Counted from the stretch's first letter, positions 1 to 6,171 are shown. The stretch: DNA of 6,211 nt from Eubacterium sp. (GCA_003520145.1 DOVJ01000010.1:1-6211); one strand, 5' to 3'. Made by a program: numbers and translations. The notes: generated by a model not told the origin, from the letters alone.

Positions 1-369
1 ACTCATCTTGTAGATGTCGATGAGGAGACAATAGAGCTCGTCGCCAACACTTCTTATGAGCTAACATTTGCCCTTTGTGCGCTTTTAGCTTTCATATTCA
101 TCAAGGTAAAGGGCGTAAGATTCGAACTTCCTACCCAGAGGGACAAGATACTTGCTGCTATATGCGAAACTACCGGACAATTCACATACGTGTACGCGAT
201 GAGCGGTAACGGAGCTATCGCAGCACCGATCATATCTTCGGTATGCGTAGTATCAGTTATACTTTCAAGAATCATTCTCAAAGAGAAACTTACTTGGAAG
301 CAGTATATATTCGTATTCCTCGTTATTGTTGGTGTATTGACACTTAGCATAATCGAAGGCGATGCATAA
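1..369 (+). CDS. EamA/DMT-family transporter, C-terminal fragment (5' end outside window)
   Basis: Frame 1 is open from the first base to a TAA at 367-369, giving the last 122 residues of a membrane protein. Hydrophobic stretches alternate with short polar loops. The first clear helix is around residues 20-36, followed by a pair around 62-95 and a last helix around 103-117. The segment with YAMSGNGAIAAPIISS, then a short basic loop with LKEKLTWKQY, then a final hydrophobic helix is the usual ending of EamA (drug/metabolite transporter superfamily) repeats, where a conserved E near KEKLT precedes the last helix. The family exports or imports small metabolites across the cytoplasmic membrane; the substrate cannot be read from this part. 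It converges on the minus-strand ATPase operon, with a hairpin between them, so it is probably not part of the NAD salvage operon. The family call is fairly safe; a specific function is not supported. Confidence 0.8.
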   Translation, partial: THLVDVDEETIELVANTSYELTFALCALLAFIFIKVKGVRFELPTQRDKILAAICETTGQFTYVYAMSGNGAIAAPIISSVCVVSVILSRIILKEKLTWKQYIFVFLVIVGVLTLSIIEGDA

Positions 370-384
370 TTAGATGAATAACAA

Positions 385-408
385 AGGGGGCTGTAAAAAC
401 AGCCCCTT
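385..408. terminator. Hairpin terminator between convergent genes
   Basis: GGGGCTGT (387-394) pairs perfectly with ACAGCCCC (399-406) across an AAAA loop, and a G-T and an A-T pair extend the stem to 10 bp. It lies between the transporter stop (369) and the ATPase stop (436) on the other strand. The tract after the stem is only weakly T-rich on the plus strand (TTATAAATCAG). It is better on the minus strand (TTTGTTATT), so it should end the ATPase operon and may serve both genes. Position and stem are seen directly; bidirectional use is inferred. Confidence 0.75.
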
Positions 409-435
409 ATAAATCAGTTTCACTTAACTTCCACT

Positions 436-1407
436 CTAAAACTCAATTCCCTTTATTGAATCTAATACCTTTGTTTTTATTGCATTGTTCAAATAGTTTT
501 GATTCAGAGAACTCTTATCATATTTTAAGTAGGTTTCCTGAGAGACATCTATCAAAAGCTTTGTAAAAAATCGTTCCCAGCTGAAATAATCCTTGCTATC
601 AATATAGTCTGATGGATTACTTAGTATCTCAGAGACATTGGAATCTTTGAAAAGATTTGCATTTAACAGAAGCCACTCAAAGGATTCTGGAAGGTACAGC
701 TGTATCTTTTCATCTTGACGGATAATATGATATAGTCGATTCATTTGTGAACCAAATGCCGCTCCGTCTGCTATGATAAGAAGGGATTCATGATTTCTGT
801 CCAAATTACAAATTGTATTGTAGATTCGGGATTTTCCATGTGCAGAATAACATGTATAACCCTTATCATCAGCTACTGAGCTAAAAAATTCATATCCAGA
901 GTTTGAATCCTCCACAAGCATAGCTTGGAATTTTACTGGAAGCTGCCTAGCCTCACTAACAGTATAAATCTTATATAGTTCATGATAAACTGGTTCAATA
1001 CTGCCATACTTTCCCGAACTCTTAATTCCATATATCTCATCAACACTGATTGGCAGCATATCAAGGCTTTCTCTGGAAACAATCACATAATAATTGCTTG
1101 ATTCTCTAACAGCAAGAGCAAACTCTTCAGTACGAACAAAGCGATAACCTTCATCGATAAAAACAATTGAATTTGCTGTGTCTTTCAACTGATTTTTCCA
1201 TAATTCACCAGTTAGTACGACGCATGGCACATCGCAGGAAATAGTCACACCACTATCCTGTCCATTAATAAGCCTTTCCTGTATCATCTCAATCAAAGTG
1301 GTTTTTCCAGTAGCACTATCACCGAGAAGAACTGTGATATTCCTCTTGATATCAAACTCATACTTGAGATATCGGTTTTGTACAATAATATGATGTATTC
1401 CCTTCAT
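436..1407 (-). CDS. P-loop ATPase with possible degenerate TOPRIM-like C-terminal half
   Basis: This is a 323-residue protein with no predicted signal peptide or membrane segment. A clear Walker A motif (GDSATGKT, residues 29-36) follows a short beta-rich start (KYEFDIKRNITVLLGD). A Walker B-like strand ends in acidic residues (SIVFIDE, 80-86), and a sensor-like strand YYVIVSRE sits at 106-113. No ABC LSGGQ signature is visible in this protein. The second half contains MLVEDSNSGYEFF (163-175), a GKS turn (191-193), LLIIADGAAFGS (209-220) and LPESFEWLLL (239-248). The E166 strand followed by a D214 strand resembles the order of acidic motifs in TOPRIM domains of OLD-type nucleases, but the DxD is not intact. 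The ATG directly follows the stop of the upstream DUF4869-like gene, with GGAAGG at 1417-1422 as ribosome binding site, implying coupled translation. ATP binding is well supported; the second-domain call and any biological role are inference. Confidence 0.8.
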   Translation of the reverse strand: MKGIHHIIVQNRYLKYEFDIKRNITVLLGDSATGKTTLIEMIQERLINGQDSGVTISCDVPCVVLTGELWKNQLKDTANSIVFIDEGYRFVRTEEFALAVRESSNYYVIVSRESLDMLPISVDEIYGIKSSGKYGSIEPVYHELYKIYTVSEARQLPVKFQAMLVEDSNSGYEFFSSVADDKGYTCYSAHGKSRIYNTICNLDRNHESLLIIADGAAFGSQMNRLYHIIRQDEKIQLYLPESFEWLLLNANLFKDSNVSEILSNPSDYIDSKDYFSWERFFTKLLIDVSQETYLKYDKSSLNQNYLNNAIKTKVLDSIKGIEF

Positions 1408-1845
1408 TTACACATACCTTCCAGCGATTCTTGCCAATTCATACATGTTATGTACTACTTTATTCTCATTCATGACAAGTATTTCAAAGTCATCTGGTCC
1501 AAAATCCATTACATGCATCAGATTGATTGTAACATCTTCCTCTGCGCCAAATCTTAACAGCCATTTTGCACAATTATCACCACAATTAGATGCATTGAAC
1601 ACCTTTTCAGGCATATTTTTGATAAGAATCAAAGTTTTTACACCACCCGATAGATTAACAGGCGCTATAATCCCCATAACTGAACTACTGATTGCACCAG
1701 TACCAAGCACTTCCGAAGAATCCACATCCTTAATCATTTCAACAGATTCAGGCAGGGTAATCCATTCCTTTTTATATTGATTTTTAAAAAACACAGAAGT
1801 ATTATATATAACATCATCCATGTCACCAAAATATATCTTCAGCAT
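1408..1845 (-). CDS. DUF4869-like conserved protein of unknown function
   Basis: This 145-residue soluble protein starts MLKIYFGDMDDVIYN. I recognise it from memory as the DUF4869 type, a family of uncharacterised clostridial proteins of about 150 residues; a profile search was not possible. Visible blocks are the N-terminal strand with FGDMD (6-10), LSGGVKTLILIK (65-76), NASNCGDNCAKWLLRFG (84-100) with Cys88 and Cys92, and a hydrophobic MHVMDFG stretch (110-116). A longer reading from a GTG at 1878 is open, but I chose 1845. AAAGGAG at 1854-1860 lies 8 nt before this ATG, and the predicted transcription start (about 1883) would leave the GTG only a few bases of leader. It is the first gene of a two-gene operon; its stop abuts the ATG of the ATPase, so the two products probably act together, in equal or fixed ratio. 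No reaction can be assigned. Confidence 0.8.
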   Translation of the reverse strand: MLKIYFGDMDDVIYNTSVFFKNQYKKEWITLPESVEMIKDVDSSEVLGTGAISSSVMGIIAPVNLSGGVKTLILIKNMPEKVFNASNCGDNCAKWLLRFGAEEDVTINLMHVMDFGPDDFEILVMNENKVVHNMYELARIAGRYV

Positions 1846-1853
1846 TAACCAAA

Positions 1854-1860
1854 CTCCTTT
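1854..1860 (-). promoter_or_regulatory. Ribosome binding site that decides the DUF4869-like gene start
   Basis: The minus strand reads AAAGGAG, then 8 nt, then ATG at 1845. This near-perfect Shine-Dalgarno sequence lies inside the longer GTG-initiated reading, arguing that the 11 extra N-terminal residues of that reading are not made. Confidence 0.85.
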
Positions 1861-1889
1861 ATGTTTAGTCTTAATCACACCTTTACTTC

Positions 1890-1918
1890 ATTCTACAACA
1901 AATAACGAATATTTTCAA
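1890..1918 (-). promoter_or_regulatory. Sigma-A promoter of the DUF4869/ATPase operon
   Basis: On the minus strand, TTGAAA (1913-1918) and TAGAAT (1890-1895) are separated by exactly 17 bp, each one base from the consensus hexamer. Transcription would begin near 1883, giving a leader of about 38 nt to the ATG at 1845. I see no palindromic operator over this promoter, in contrast to the rightward promoter in the same intergenic region. Confidence 0.75.
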
Positions 1919-2017
1919 TATTATAGACCTAAGTCAATCAGATTTGCGCTAGATTCGGCTCTCTCGCAGAAGTTTGACAGTTGAATAAAACATTGGAGAA
2001 ATTTTTTTATTTTCCCC

Positions 2018-2046
2018 TTGACACATATGGTACTTTGTACTATACT
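2018..2046 (+). promoter_or_regulatory. Sigma-A promoter of the nrtR-pncA-pncB operon
   Basis: TTGACA (2018-2023) is a perfect -35 box, followed by 17 bp and TATACT (2041-2046), one base from the consensus -10. The expected start is near 2053, giving a leader of about 35 nt. The palindromes at 2026-2044 and 2050-2068 cover the spacer, most of the -10 and the start site, so a bound regulator would be expected to block RNA polymerase. Confidence 0.85.
2026..2044. promoter_or_regulatory. Palindromic operator 1, likely NrtR box
   Basis: TATGGTA-CTTTG-TACTATA has 7-bp arms with one mismatch and a 5-bp centre. It lies between the -35 and -10 boxes and covers the first four bases of the -10. It is the same design as the perfect palindrome just downstream. 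The structure is seen directly; binding by the NrtR-type product of the adjacent gene is inferred from the usual autoregulation of such operons. Confidence 0.7.
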
Positions 2047-2049
2047 ACA

Positions 2050-2068
2050 TATAGTACAAGATACTATA
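2050..2068. promoter_or_regulatory. Palindromic operator 2, likely NrtR box
   Basis: TATAGTA-CAAGA-TACTATA has perfect 7-bp arms and a 5-bp centre, and covers the expected transcription start. Its centre is 24 bp from the centre of operator 1. The inner arms of the two boxes also pair with each other: TTGTACTATA at 2035-2044 and TATAGTACAA at 2050-2059 form a perfect 10-bp inverted repeat with a 5-nt centre. Confidence 0.75.
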
Positions 2069-2087
2069 AGCATAGAAAGGAGTCAAT

Positions 2088-2846
2088 ATGAACACTTACA
2101 CATGCACATCTAAGGAAGAAGAAATTTTCCTGAAGAACTATGATGCTTCCAAGTATGAAAGACCGTCAGTCACAGCGGATATCATCATATTCACTATAGA
2201 TGAAGATGATGAACTTAATATCCTACTCATCAAAAGAGGCGGTTTCCCATATAAAGGATTTTGGGCAATCCCAGGTGGCTTTCTTGAAGTAGGAAAAGAA
2301 TCTATCGATGAAGCCGCAGCTAGAGAACTCGAAGAAGAAACCGGCATCAAGCATGCCTATCTTAAGCAGCTCTACACTTTCGGCAAGCCTGGCAGAGACC
2401 CAAGAACTACTGTCATCTCAGTTGCGTACACGGCACTGATTCCCAAGAAGATGTTATCAGTAAAAGCAGGCGATGATGCTTCAGATGCTAAGTTATTCAA
2501 GATTAAAGAAGTAGAGGACGGCTTTATCTTCGTGAATGATAAGCTTACTCTCACCGAAACAGAACTTGCGTTTGACCATTCTGAGATTGTCAGAACAGCA
2601 ATCACAAGACTTCGTGGCCGTATCGATTATGAAGCCGATGCATTTGACCTCTTAAGAGATAAGAAATCTTTCACCATCTCGGAACTTAAGCGAATATATG
2701 AGACAATCAAGAACAAATCGCTTGATCTGCCTAACTTCAGAAAGGCATTCTTCAGAAATTATGTCGATACAGGCATAGTAACCGCAACAGATCAGACCGC
2801 ACTTACCAAGGGTAGGTCAGCTAAGCTTTACAGCTTCAATGAATAA
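2088..2846 (+). CDS. nrtR: NrtR-type Nudix/winged-helix regulator of NAD metabolism
   Basis: This 252-residue cytoplasmic protein has two parts. Residues 25-145 are a Nudix fold: SVTADIIIFTI, then LLIKRGGFPYKGFWAIPGGF, then a Nudix helix with RELEEETGI (79-87). Residues 165-252 match the winged-helix end of NrtR proteins, with RGRIDYEA, FTISELKRIYETI, NFRKAF and a final GRSAKLYSF. Known NrtR proteins use the Nudix domain to sense ADP-ribose or related NAD metabolites and the winged helix to repress NAD synthesis genes. The start is fixed by AAAGGAG at 2076-2082, 5 nt before the ATG. It leads an operon with pncA (23 nt gap) and pncB, and two palindromes overlap its promoter, which fits autorepression. 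The Nudix box has one extra residue between its glycine (G64) and first glutamate (E71), so catalysis is uncertain. A plain Nudix hydrolase is less likely given the C-terminal domain and neighbours. Confidence 0.92.
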   Translation: MNTYTCTSKEEEIFLKNYDASKYERPSVTADIIIFTIDEDDELNILLIKRGGFPYKGFWAIPGGFLEVGKESIDEAAARELEEETGIKHAYLKQLYTFGKPGRDPRTTVISVAYTALIPKKMLSVKAGDDASDAKLFKIKEVEDGFIFVNDKLTLTETELAFDHSEIVRTAITRLRGRIDYEADAFDLLRDKKSFTISELKRIYETIKNKSLDLPNFRKAFFRNYVDTGIVTATDQTALTKGRSAKLYSFNE

Positions 2847-2869
2847 ACACACAGAAAGGAAGTAACACT

Positions 2870-3394
2870 ATGAAAAAAGCACTTATTATCGTTGACATGC
2901 AGAACGATTTCATCACAGGCACACTTGCGAACACAGAGGGACAAAAGATAGTCCCTGCTATCGCTGAACTTATCAAGAATTATGACGGCGATATCATCGC
3001 TACTCGTGATACTCACAAGGATAACTACCTCGATACTCAGGAAGGAAGACGCCTTCCAGTTGTACACTGTATCGAAGGTACAGAAGGATGGCAGATCGTG
3101 CCAGAGATTCAGGCAGCCCTAGATAGCAAGCCTGCAGGAAATGTCACATACATCGATAAGCTCACTTTCGGCAGCACAGAACTTGGCGAACTTATCGCTA
3201 AGAAACCATATGACGCTGTTGAACTTTGCGGTGTGTGCACTGACATATGCGTAATTAGCAACGCCATGGTAATCAAAGCTTACGCCATCGAGACCAATGT
3301 TGCAGTACACAAAGATTTGTGCGCAGGTGTAACGCCTGATACGCACAAGACAGCGCTTGACGCAATGGCTGGATGCCAGATAGACCTCATCTAA
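2870..3394 (+). CDS. pncA: Nicotinamidase (isochorismatase-like cysteine hydrolase)
   Basis: This 174-residue cytoplasmic enzyme is predicted to hydrolyse nicotinamide to nicotinate and ammonia, the first step of the deamidating NAD salvage route. The isochorismatase-like fold starts at once with ALIIVDMQNDF. The likely catalytic triad is D9, K97 (IDKLTFGS) and C127 (GVCTDICV). Metal ligands are probably D47 and H49 (RDTH) and H66 (VVHCIEGTEGW), with E58 a possible further ligand. Length is at the short end for the family. The ATG follows AAAGGA at 2855-2860. The gene sits 23 nt after nrtR and 11 nt before pncB, and the partner enzyme pncB next door separates it from other isochorismatase-like hydrolases. 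Codon use is like pncB, with many ATC isoleucines. Confidence 0.93.
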   Translation: MKKALIIVDMQNDFITGTLANTEGQKIVPAIAELIKNYDGDIIATRDTHKDNYLDTQEGRRLPVVHCIEGTEGWQIVPEIQAALDSKPAGNVTYIDKLTFGSTELGELIAKKPYDAVELCGVCTDICVISNAMVIKAYAIETNVAVHKDLCAGVTPDTHKTALDAMAGCQIDLI

Positions 3395-3398
3395 GGAG
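3393..3398 (+). promoter_or_regulatory. Ribosome binding site of pncB overlapping the pncA stop
   Basis: The pncA stop TAA (3392-3394) is built into TAAGGAG, so the terminating ribosome lies on the pncB Shine-Dalgarno sequence, 7 nt from the ATG at 3406. This fixes the pncB start against an in-frame ATG at 3373 and suggests translational coupling of the two enzymes. Confidence 0.85.
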
Positions 3399-3405
3399 AA
3401 ACACT

Positions 3406-4623
3406 ATGAAACTTAATCAGATTATCACAAGTCTTCTTGAAACAGATATGTACAAGTTCTCTATGGGACAGGGAATCTTCCATAAGTTCCCTTCATATAT
3501 GACCACCTGGACTTTCAAGTGCAGAAATAAAGATGTCAAGTTCACACCCGAGATGGTTCAGGAAATCGCCGAACAGATCAAAGCTTACTGTGACCTTAGA
3601 TTCACTGAGGATGAACTAGCTTACCTCGATAATATCAAGTGGATCAAGGGTTCTTACATCGACTTCCTTCGCATCTGGAAGCCTCGTTTTGAAGACTTCA
3701 CCATCACTACAGATACCGAATGCGGTCTTTCTATCGAAACAAGAGGAACCTGGCTCAACACCTCTATGTACGAGATTCCTACGCTCGCAATTGTAAATGA
3801 AGTGTACTTCCGTATGGCCTACGACTACGATCAACTTCTTGCAAGCTTCAAAGAGCGTCTCACCAAGAAGTTTGATGCTGTAAAGTACGGAAAGTATTAC
3901 CTTGGCATATTCTCTGAGTTCGGCCTTCGCAGGAGACTCTCTCGTGAAGCCCAGGAACTTGCAGTCGAAACCTTCTCTCACCTCAATGATACCATGCACA
4001 GTGCAAGCAAGTTTATCGGAACTTCTAACGTCTATATGGCTAAGCAGTTCGGTTTAACACCAGTTGGTACCATGGCTCACGAATGGATCATGTGTGTCGG
4101 TCAGGGCGACCACAAGCATAACCCTGCATATTCTAATCACTATGCTCTCAGAGCATGGCGAGAAGAATACGGTGTTCTTAACGGAATAGCACTTACCGAT
4201 ACCATCACTACAGACTGCTTCCTTCGTGATTTCGACCTCGAGAACGCCACTTTGTTCAGTGGCGTGAGACACGACTCTGGCGACCCTATCGCCTGGGGCG
4301 ATAAGATGATTGCACACTACAAGAGTCTTGGCATCGACCCTACGACTAAGACACTCCTCTTCTCTGATAGCCTTGACTTCGAAAGGGCTGACCAGATCGG
4401 TGTATACTTCCGCGACAAAGCCAAGGTTGCTTTCGGCATCGGAACCTATCTTGCCAATGATACTGAGGTACCTGCCCTTAATATCGTTATGAAGACAACA
4501 TTCTGCAACGGTCAAGATGTTGCGAAGCTGTCAGACGTCGAAGGCAAGAGTATGTGCAAGAACGATGAATATGTCAACTATCTCAGAAGAACCATCAAAT
4601 GGAGGATGGAACATGACAAGTAA
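3406..4623 (+). CDS. pncB: Nicotinate phosphoribosyltransferase
   Basis: This 405-residue cytoplasmic enzyme is predicted to join nicotinate and PRPP, with ATP hydrolysis, to give nicotinate mononucleotide. The length matches the short PncB type of about 400 residues, as in enterobacteria. Visible motifs are LLETDMYKFSMGQ (10-22), the arginine-rich EFGLRRRLS (171-179), GTSNVYMAKQFGLTPVGTMAHEW (205-227), VRHDSGDP (287-294), and GIGTYLANDT (344-353) in the phosphate-binding region. H225 in the AHEW motif is the likely phosphorylated histidine. An in-frame ATG at 3373 would add 11 residues encoded inside the end of pncA; AAGGAG at 3393-3398 supports 3406 instead. It takes the product of pncA directly; its own product goes to NadD and NadE, which are not in the window. 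Isoleucine is nearly always ATC or ATT, suggesting good expression. Confidence 0.95.
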   Translation: MKLNQIITSLLETDMYKFSMGQGIFHKFPSYMTTWTFKCRNKDVKFTPEMVQEIAEQIKAYCDLRFTEDELAYLDNIKWIKGSYIDFLRIWKPRFEDFTITTDTECGLSIETRGTWLNTSMYEIPTLAIVNEVYFRMAYDYDQLLASFKERLTKKFDAVKYGKYYLGIFSEFGLRRRLSREAQELAVETFSHLNDTMHSASKFIGTSNVYMAKQFGLTPVGTMAHEWIMCVGQGDHKHNPAYSNHYALRAWREEYGVLNGIALTDTITTDCFLRDFDLENATLFSGVRHDSGDPIAWGDKMIAHYKSLGIDPTTKTLLFSDSLDFERADQIGVYFRDKAKVAFGIGTYLANDTEVPALNIVMKTTFCNGQDVAKLSDVEGKSMCKNDEYVNYLRRTIKWRMEHDK

Positions 4624-4640
4624 AAAGGGAGTAAATCATT

Positions 4641-5750
4641 ATGAAAAAGGTAAACATATGTCTTAGGATTGCCAATATAATATGTCTCCTATTTGATGTG
4701 ATACTGGGAGGATATCTCTACACTGTAGCTATTGACCTCTTTTTGCAAGAAGAAGGTCAGGATGGATTTCTTATCCTCATCTTAGCAGTTTGGGGGTTTA
4801 TCTGGCTATTTATAGATATCGCTGTAAGCTCGCATATAGGTATAAAAGGCAGACATCCTATAACTGAGTCATTTTTAATGAAGCTTGGTTCTGCGTTTTT
4901 TATGTTTGGTCTAGGTTTTATCCCATCATCTGTTTCTTTGAGAGAAGATCTTGAATTAATATTTGTGTTTTGTGTATCTGGCTGCATTTTTTTCTTATTC
5001 GGTGTGGTATTTTATACTTATGATCCACTTCTATGCAAAGTCAGTAAAAACCGTTTTAAGGGCTATTGTGCCGAATGGTTTCTGCAGGATGCTCTTAATG
5101 AATATCTATATGTGAAAGGCGAGAAAAAAACAAGTGATTTGTCAGTTTGGGAGCGAGAACATATAAAACTATATGCTTGCATGCCTATCATATACTTTTA
5201 CAGATGGCTTCACGAGATGGGATTTGTCAAAAACCCAAAAGGACTAGATGTTCTATCACTTCTTAAGAAGAACAATTACTGTATCTATAGATCACATTTG
5301 TCGAAGGATATATTAGGTTTTGTTGATAGCTACTATAGTCATAACGATAATTATTACTGGCTTGATGATTTTTTTGTAACTGATTATTACAGAGTAATAT
5401 GTGGTGAAAGTCATATATATTACGTGAACGAATACACGGATTCAGATTATTATAAAGTCAAGGCGCGTATAGATGAGGCTTATACAAGATATCTAACACG
5501 AACTGCGAATCGTCGACTTGTTAGCAATATAGAAGGCGATATATTCAAAGACATAAATATATACACATATGGCGATGTGAATCTTGATTATGTGAATGCT
5601 TGTCTTAAAGATTATGCAGATCTCGATAAGACAGCATGTCAAAATGATATTAATGATAAGGTATCCAACGGAAATAATGCTATAAACTTTACAATATCTG
5701 AATTACATATATATGAACCAATTGATTCAATCATATACTACTATATGTAA
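4641..5750 (+). CDS. Four-helix membrane protein with large cytoplasmic tail, unknown function
   Basis: I do not recognise this 369-residue protein. Four hydrophobic segments lie at about residues 8-31, 42-63, 76-97 and 104-127. Loops 1-2 (QEEGQDG) and 3-4 (REDLE) are acidic, while the 2-3 loop and the region after helix 4 (KVSKNRFKG) are basic, so N terminus and tail are probably cytoplasmic. The tail of about 240 residues is very rich in tyrosine and aspartate (DSYYSHNDNYYWLDD, TDSDYYKV) with no motif I can name. The start follows AAGGGAG at 4625-4631, which overlaps the pncB stop region; the 17-nt gap suggests co-transcription with the NAD salvage genes. Codon use differs from pncB, with frequent ATA isoleucines and higher AT, pointing to separate ancestry or low expression. 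Its 3' end overlaps the next reading frame by 38 bp. Confidence 0.75.
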   Translation: MKKVNICLRIANIICLLFDVILGGYLYTVAIDLFLQEEGQDGFLILILAVWGFIWLFIDIAVSSHIGIKGRHPITESFLMKLGSAFFMFGLGFIPSSVSLREDLELIFVFCVSGCIFFLFGVVFYTYDPLLCKVSKNRFKGYCAEWFLQDALNEYLYVKGEKKTSDLSVWEREHIKLYACMPIIYFYRWLHEMGFVKNPKGLDVLSLLKKNNYCIYRSHLSKDILGFVDSYYSHNDNYYWLDDFFVTDYYRVICGESHIYYVNEYTDSDYYKVKARIDEAYTRYLTRTANRRLVSNIEGDIFKDINIYTYGDVNLDYVNACLKDYADLDKTACQNDINDKVSNGNNAINFTISELHIYEPIDSIIYYYM

Positions 5751-6171
5751 ACTTGTATATGATAATGGAAATGTTATGAACTGCGAAGCTATAGTTTCTA
5801 ACGGCAAAGTAATATATGTATATGCCACTCTTAACCGTGCATTAGACGATACACATTCGGCATATATTCGTCAGCTTTGCGAAGCTTATGCATACAATCC
5901 TAATAATAATGAAGCTTTGTATACGCAGGTTATTCCTGATATTGCTGGTGGCGATATGAGACCATCTAACACTATGTATCTTCCAAAGTACTTTATGAAG
6001 TACAAAGATAAATTCGATACCTTCTGTGAATATCACAAGCTCCATTCAGATTGTGATATTGTGGCCAAGCCTTATTACGAGGACGGAATTAAAACCGTAA
6101 AACGTCTCGTGGTTGTTATGAGGTGTAACAATTATGAACGTATACTCGCACAAATCAGTCTGTGGGGATAA
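5713..6171 (+). CDS. Small soluble protein of unknown function overlapping the membrane protein gene
   Basis: I do not recognise this frame of up to 152 residues. It has no membrane segment. The first part alternates short strands (CKLVYDNGN, CEAIVSNGKVIYVYATL), followed by a helix (HSAYIRQLCEAYAY), a polar stretch with PNNNEALY, a basic KYFMKYKDKFDTF segment, and a final strand (VKRLVVVMRC). The ATG at 5713 lies inside the end of the membrane protein gene, and I see no Shine-Dalgarno sequence before it. An in-frame ATG at 5776 has only a weak GGAA at 5767-5770. Two readings are possible: a coupled downstream gene restarted after the stop at 5748-5750, or the C-terminal part of one longer protein separated by a frameshift near 5740. 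The style of residues (tyrosine, asparagine, aspartate) is like the preceding tail, so the second option stays open. The exact start is uncertain. Confidence 0.55.
   Translation: MNQLIQSYTTICKLVYDNGNVMNCEAIVSNGKVIYVYATLNRALDDTHSAYIRQLCEAYAYNPNNNEALYTQVIPDIAGGDMRPSNTMYLPKYFMKYKDKFDTFCEYHKLHSDCDIVAKPYYEDGIKTVKRLVVVMRCNNYERILAQISLWG

Noticed and set aside
1665..1679. LSGGV in the DUF4869-like protein as an ABC signature motif
   Set aside because: It sits in a small protein without Walker motifs and lacks the helix context of an ABC signature; the resemblance is probably chance, although the partner is an ATPase.
1445..1780. Open plus-strand frame of 111 codons across the DUF4869-like gene
   Set aside because: It is antisense to a gene with a good promoter, Shine-Dalgarno sequence and family match; the protein is low-complexity serine/threonine-rich and unrecognisable.
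1950..1994. Minus-strand 14-codon frame starting ATGTTTTATTC in the divergent region
   Set aside because: It has no Shine-Dalgarno sequence and no promoter upstream on that strand, and its length is what chance would give.
1974..2002. TTGACA at 1974-1979 as a second rightward promoter
   Set aside because: At 17 bp spacing the -10 would be AGAAAT, a poor match, while a much better promoter lies at 2018-2046.
4054..4515. Open minus-strand frame of 153 codons inside pncB, and similar antisense frames at 3616-3999, 54-350 and 2372-2605
   Set aside because: They lie opposite strongly supported genes, have no ribosome binding site or recognisable motif, and their composition follows from the codon pattern of the sense gene.
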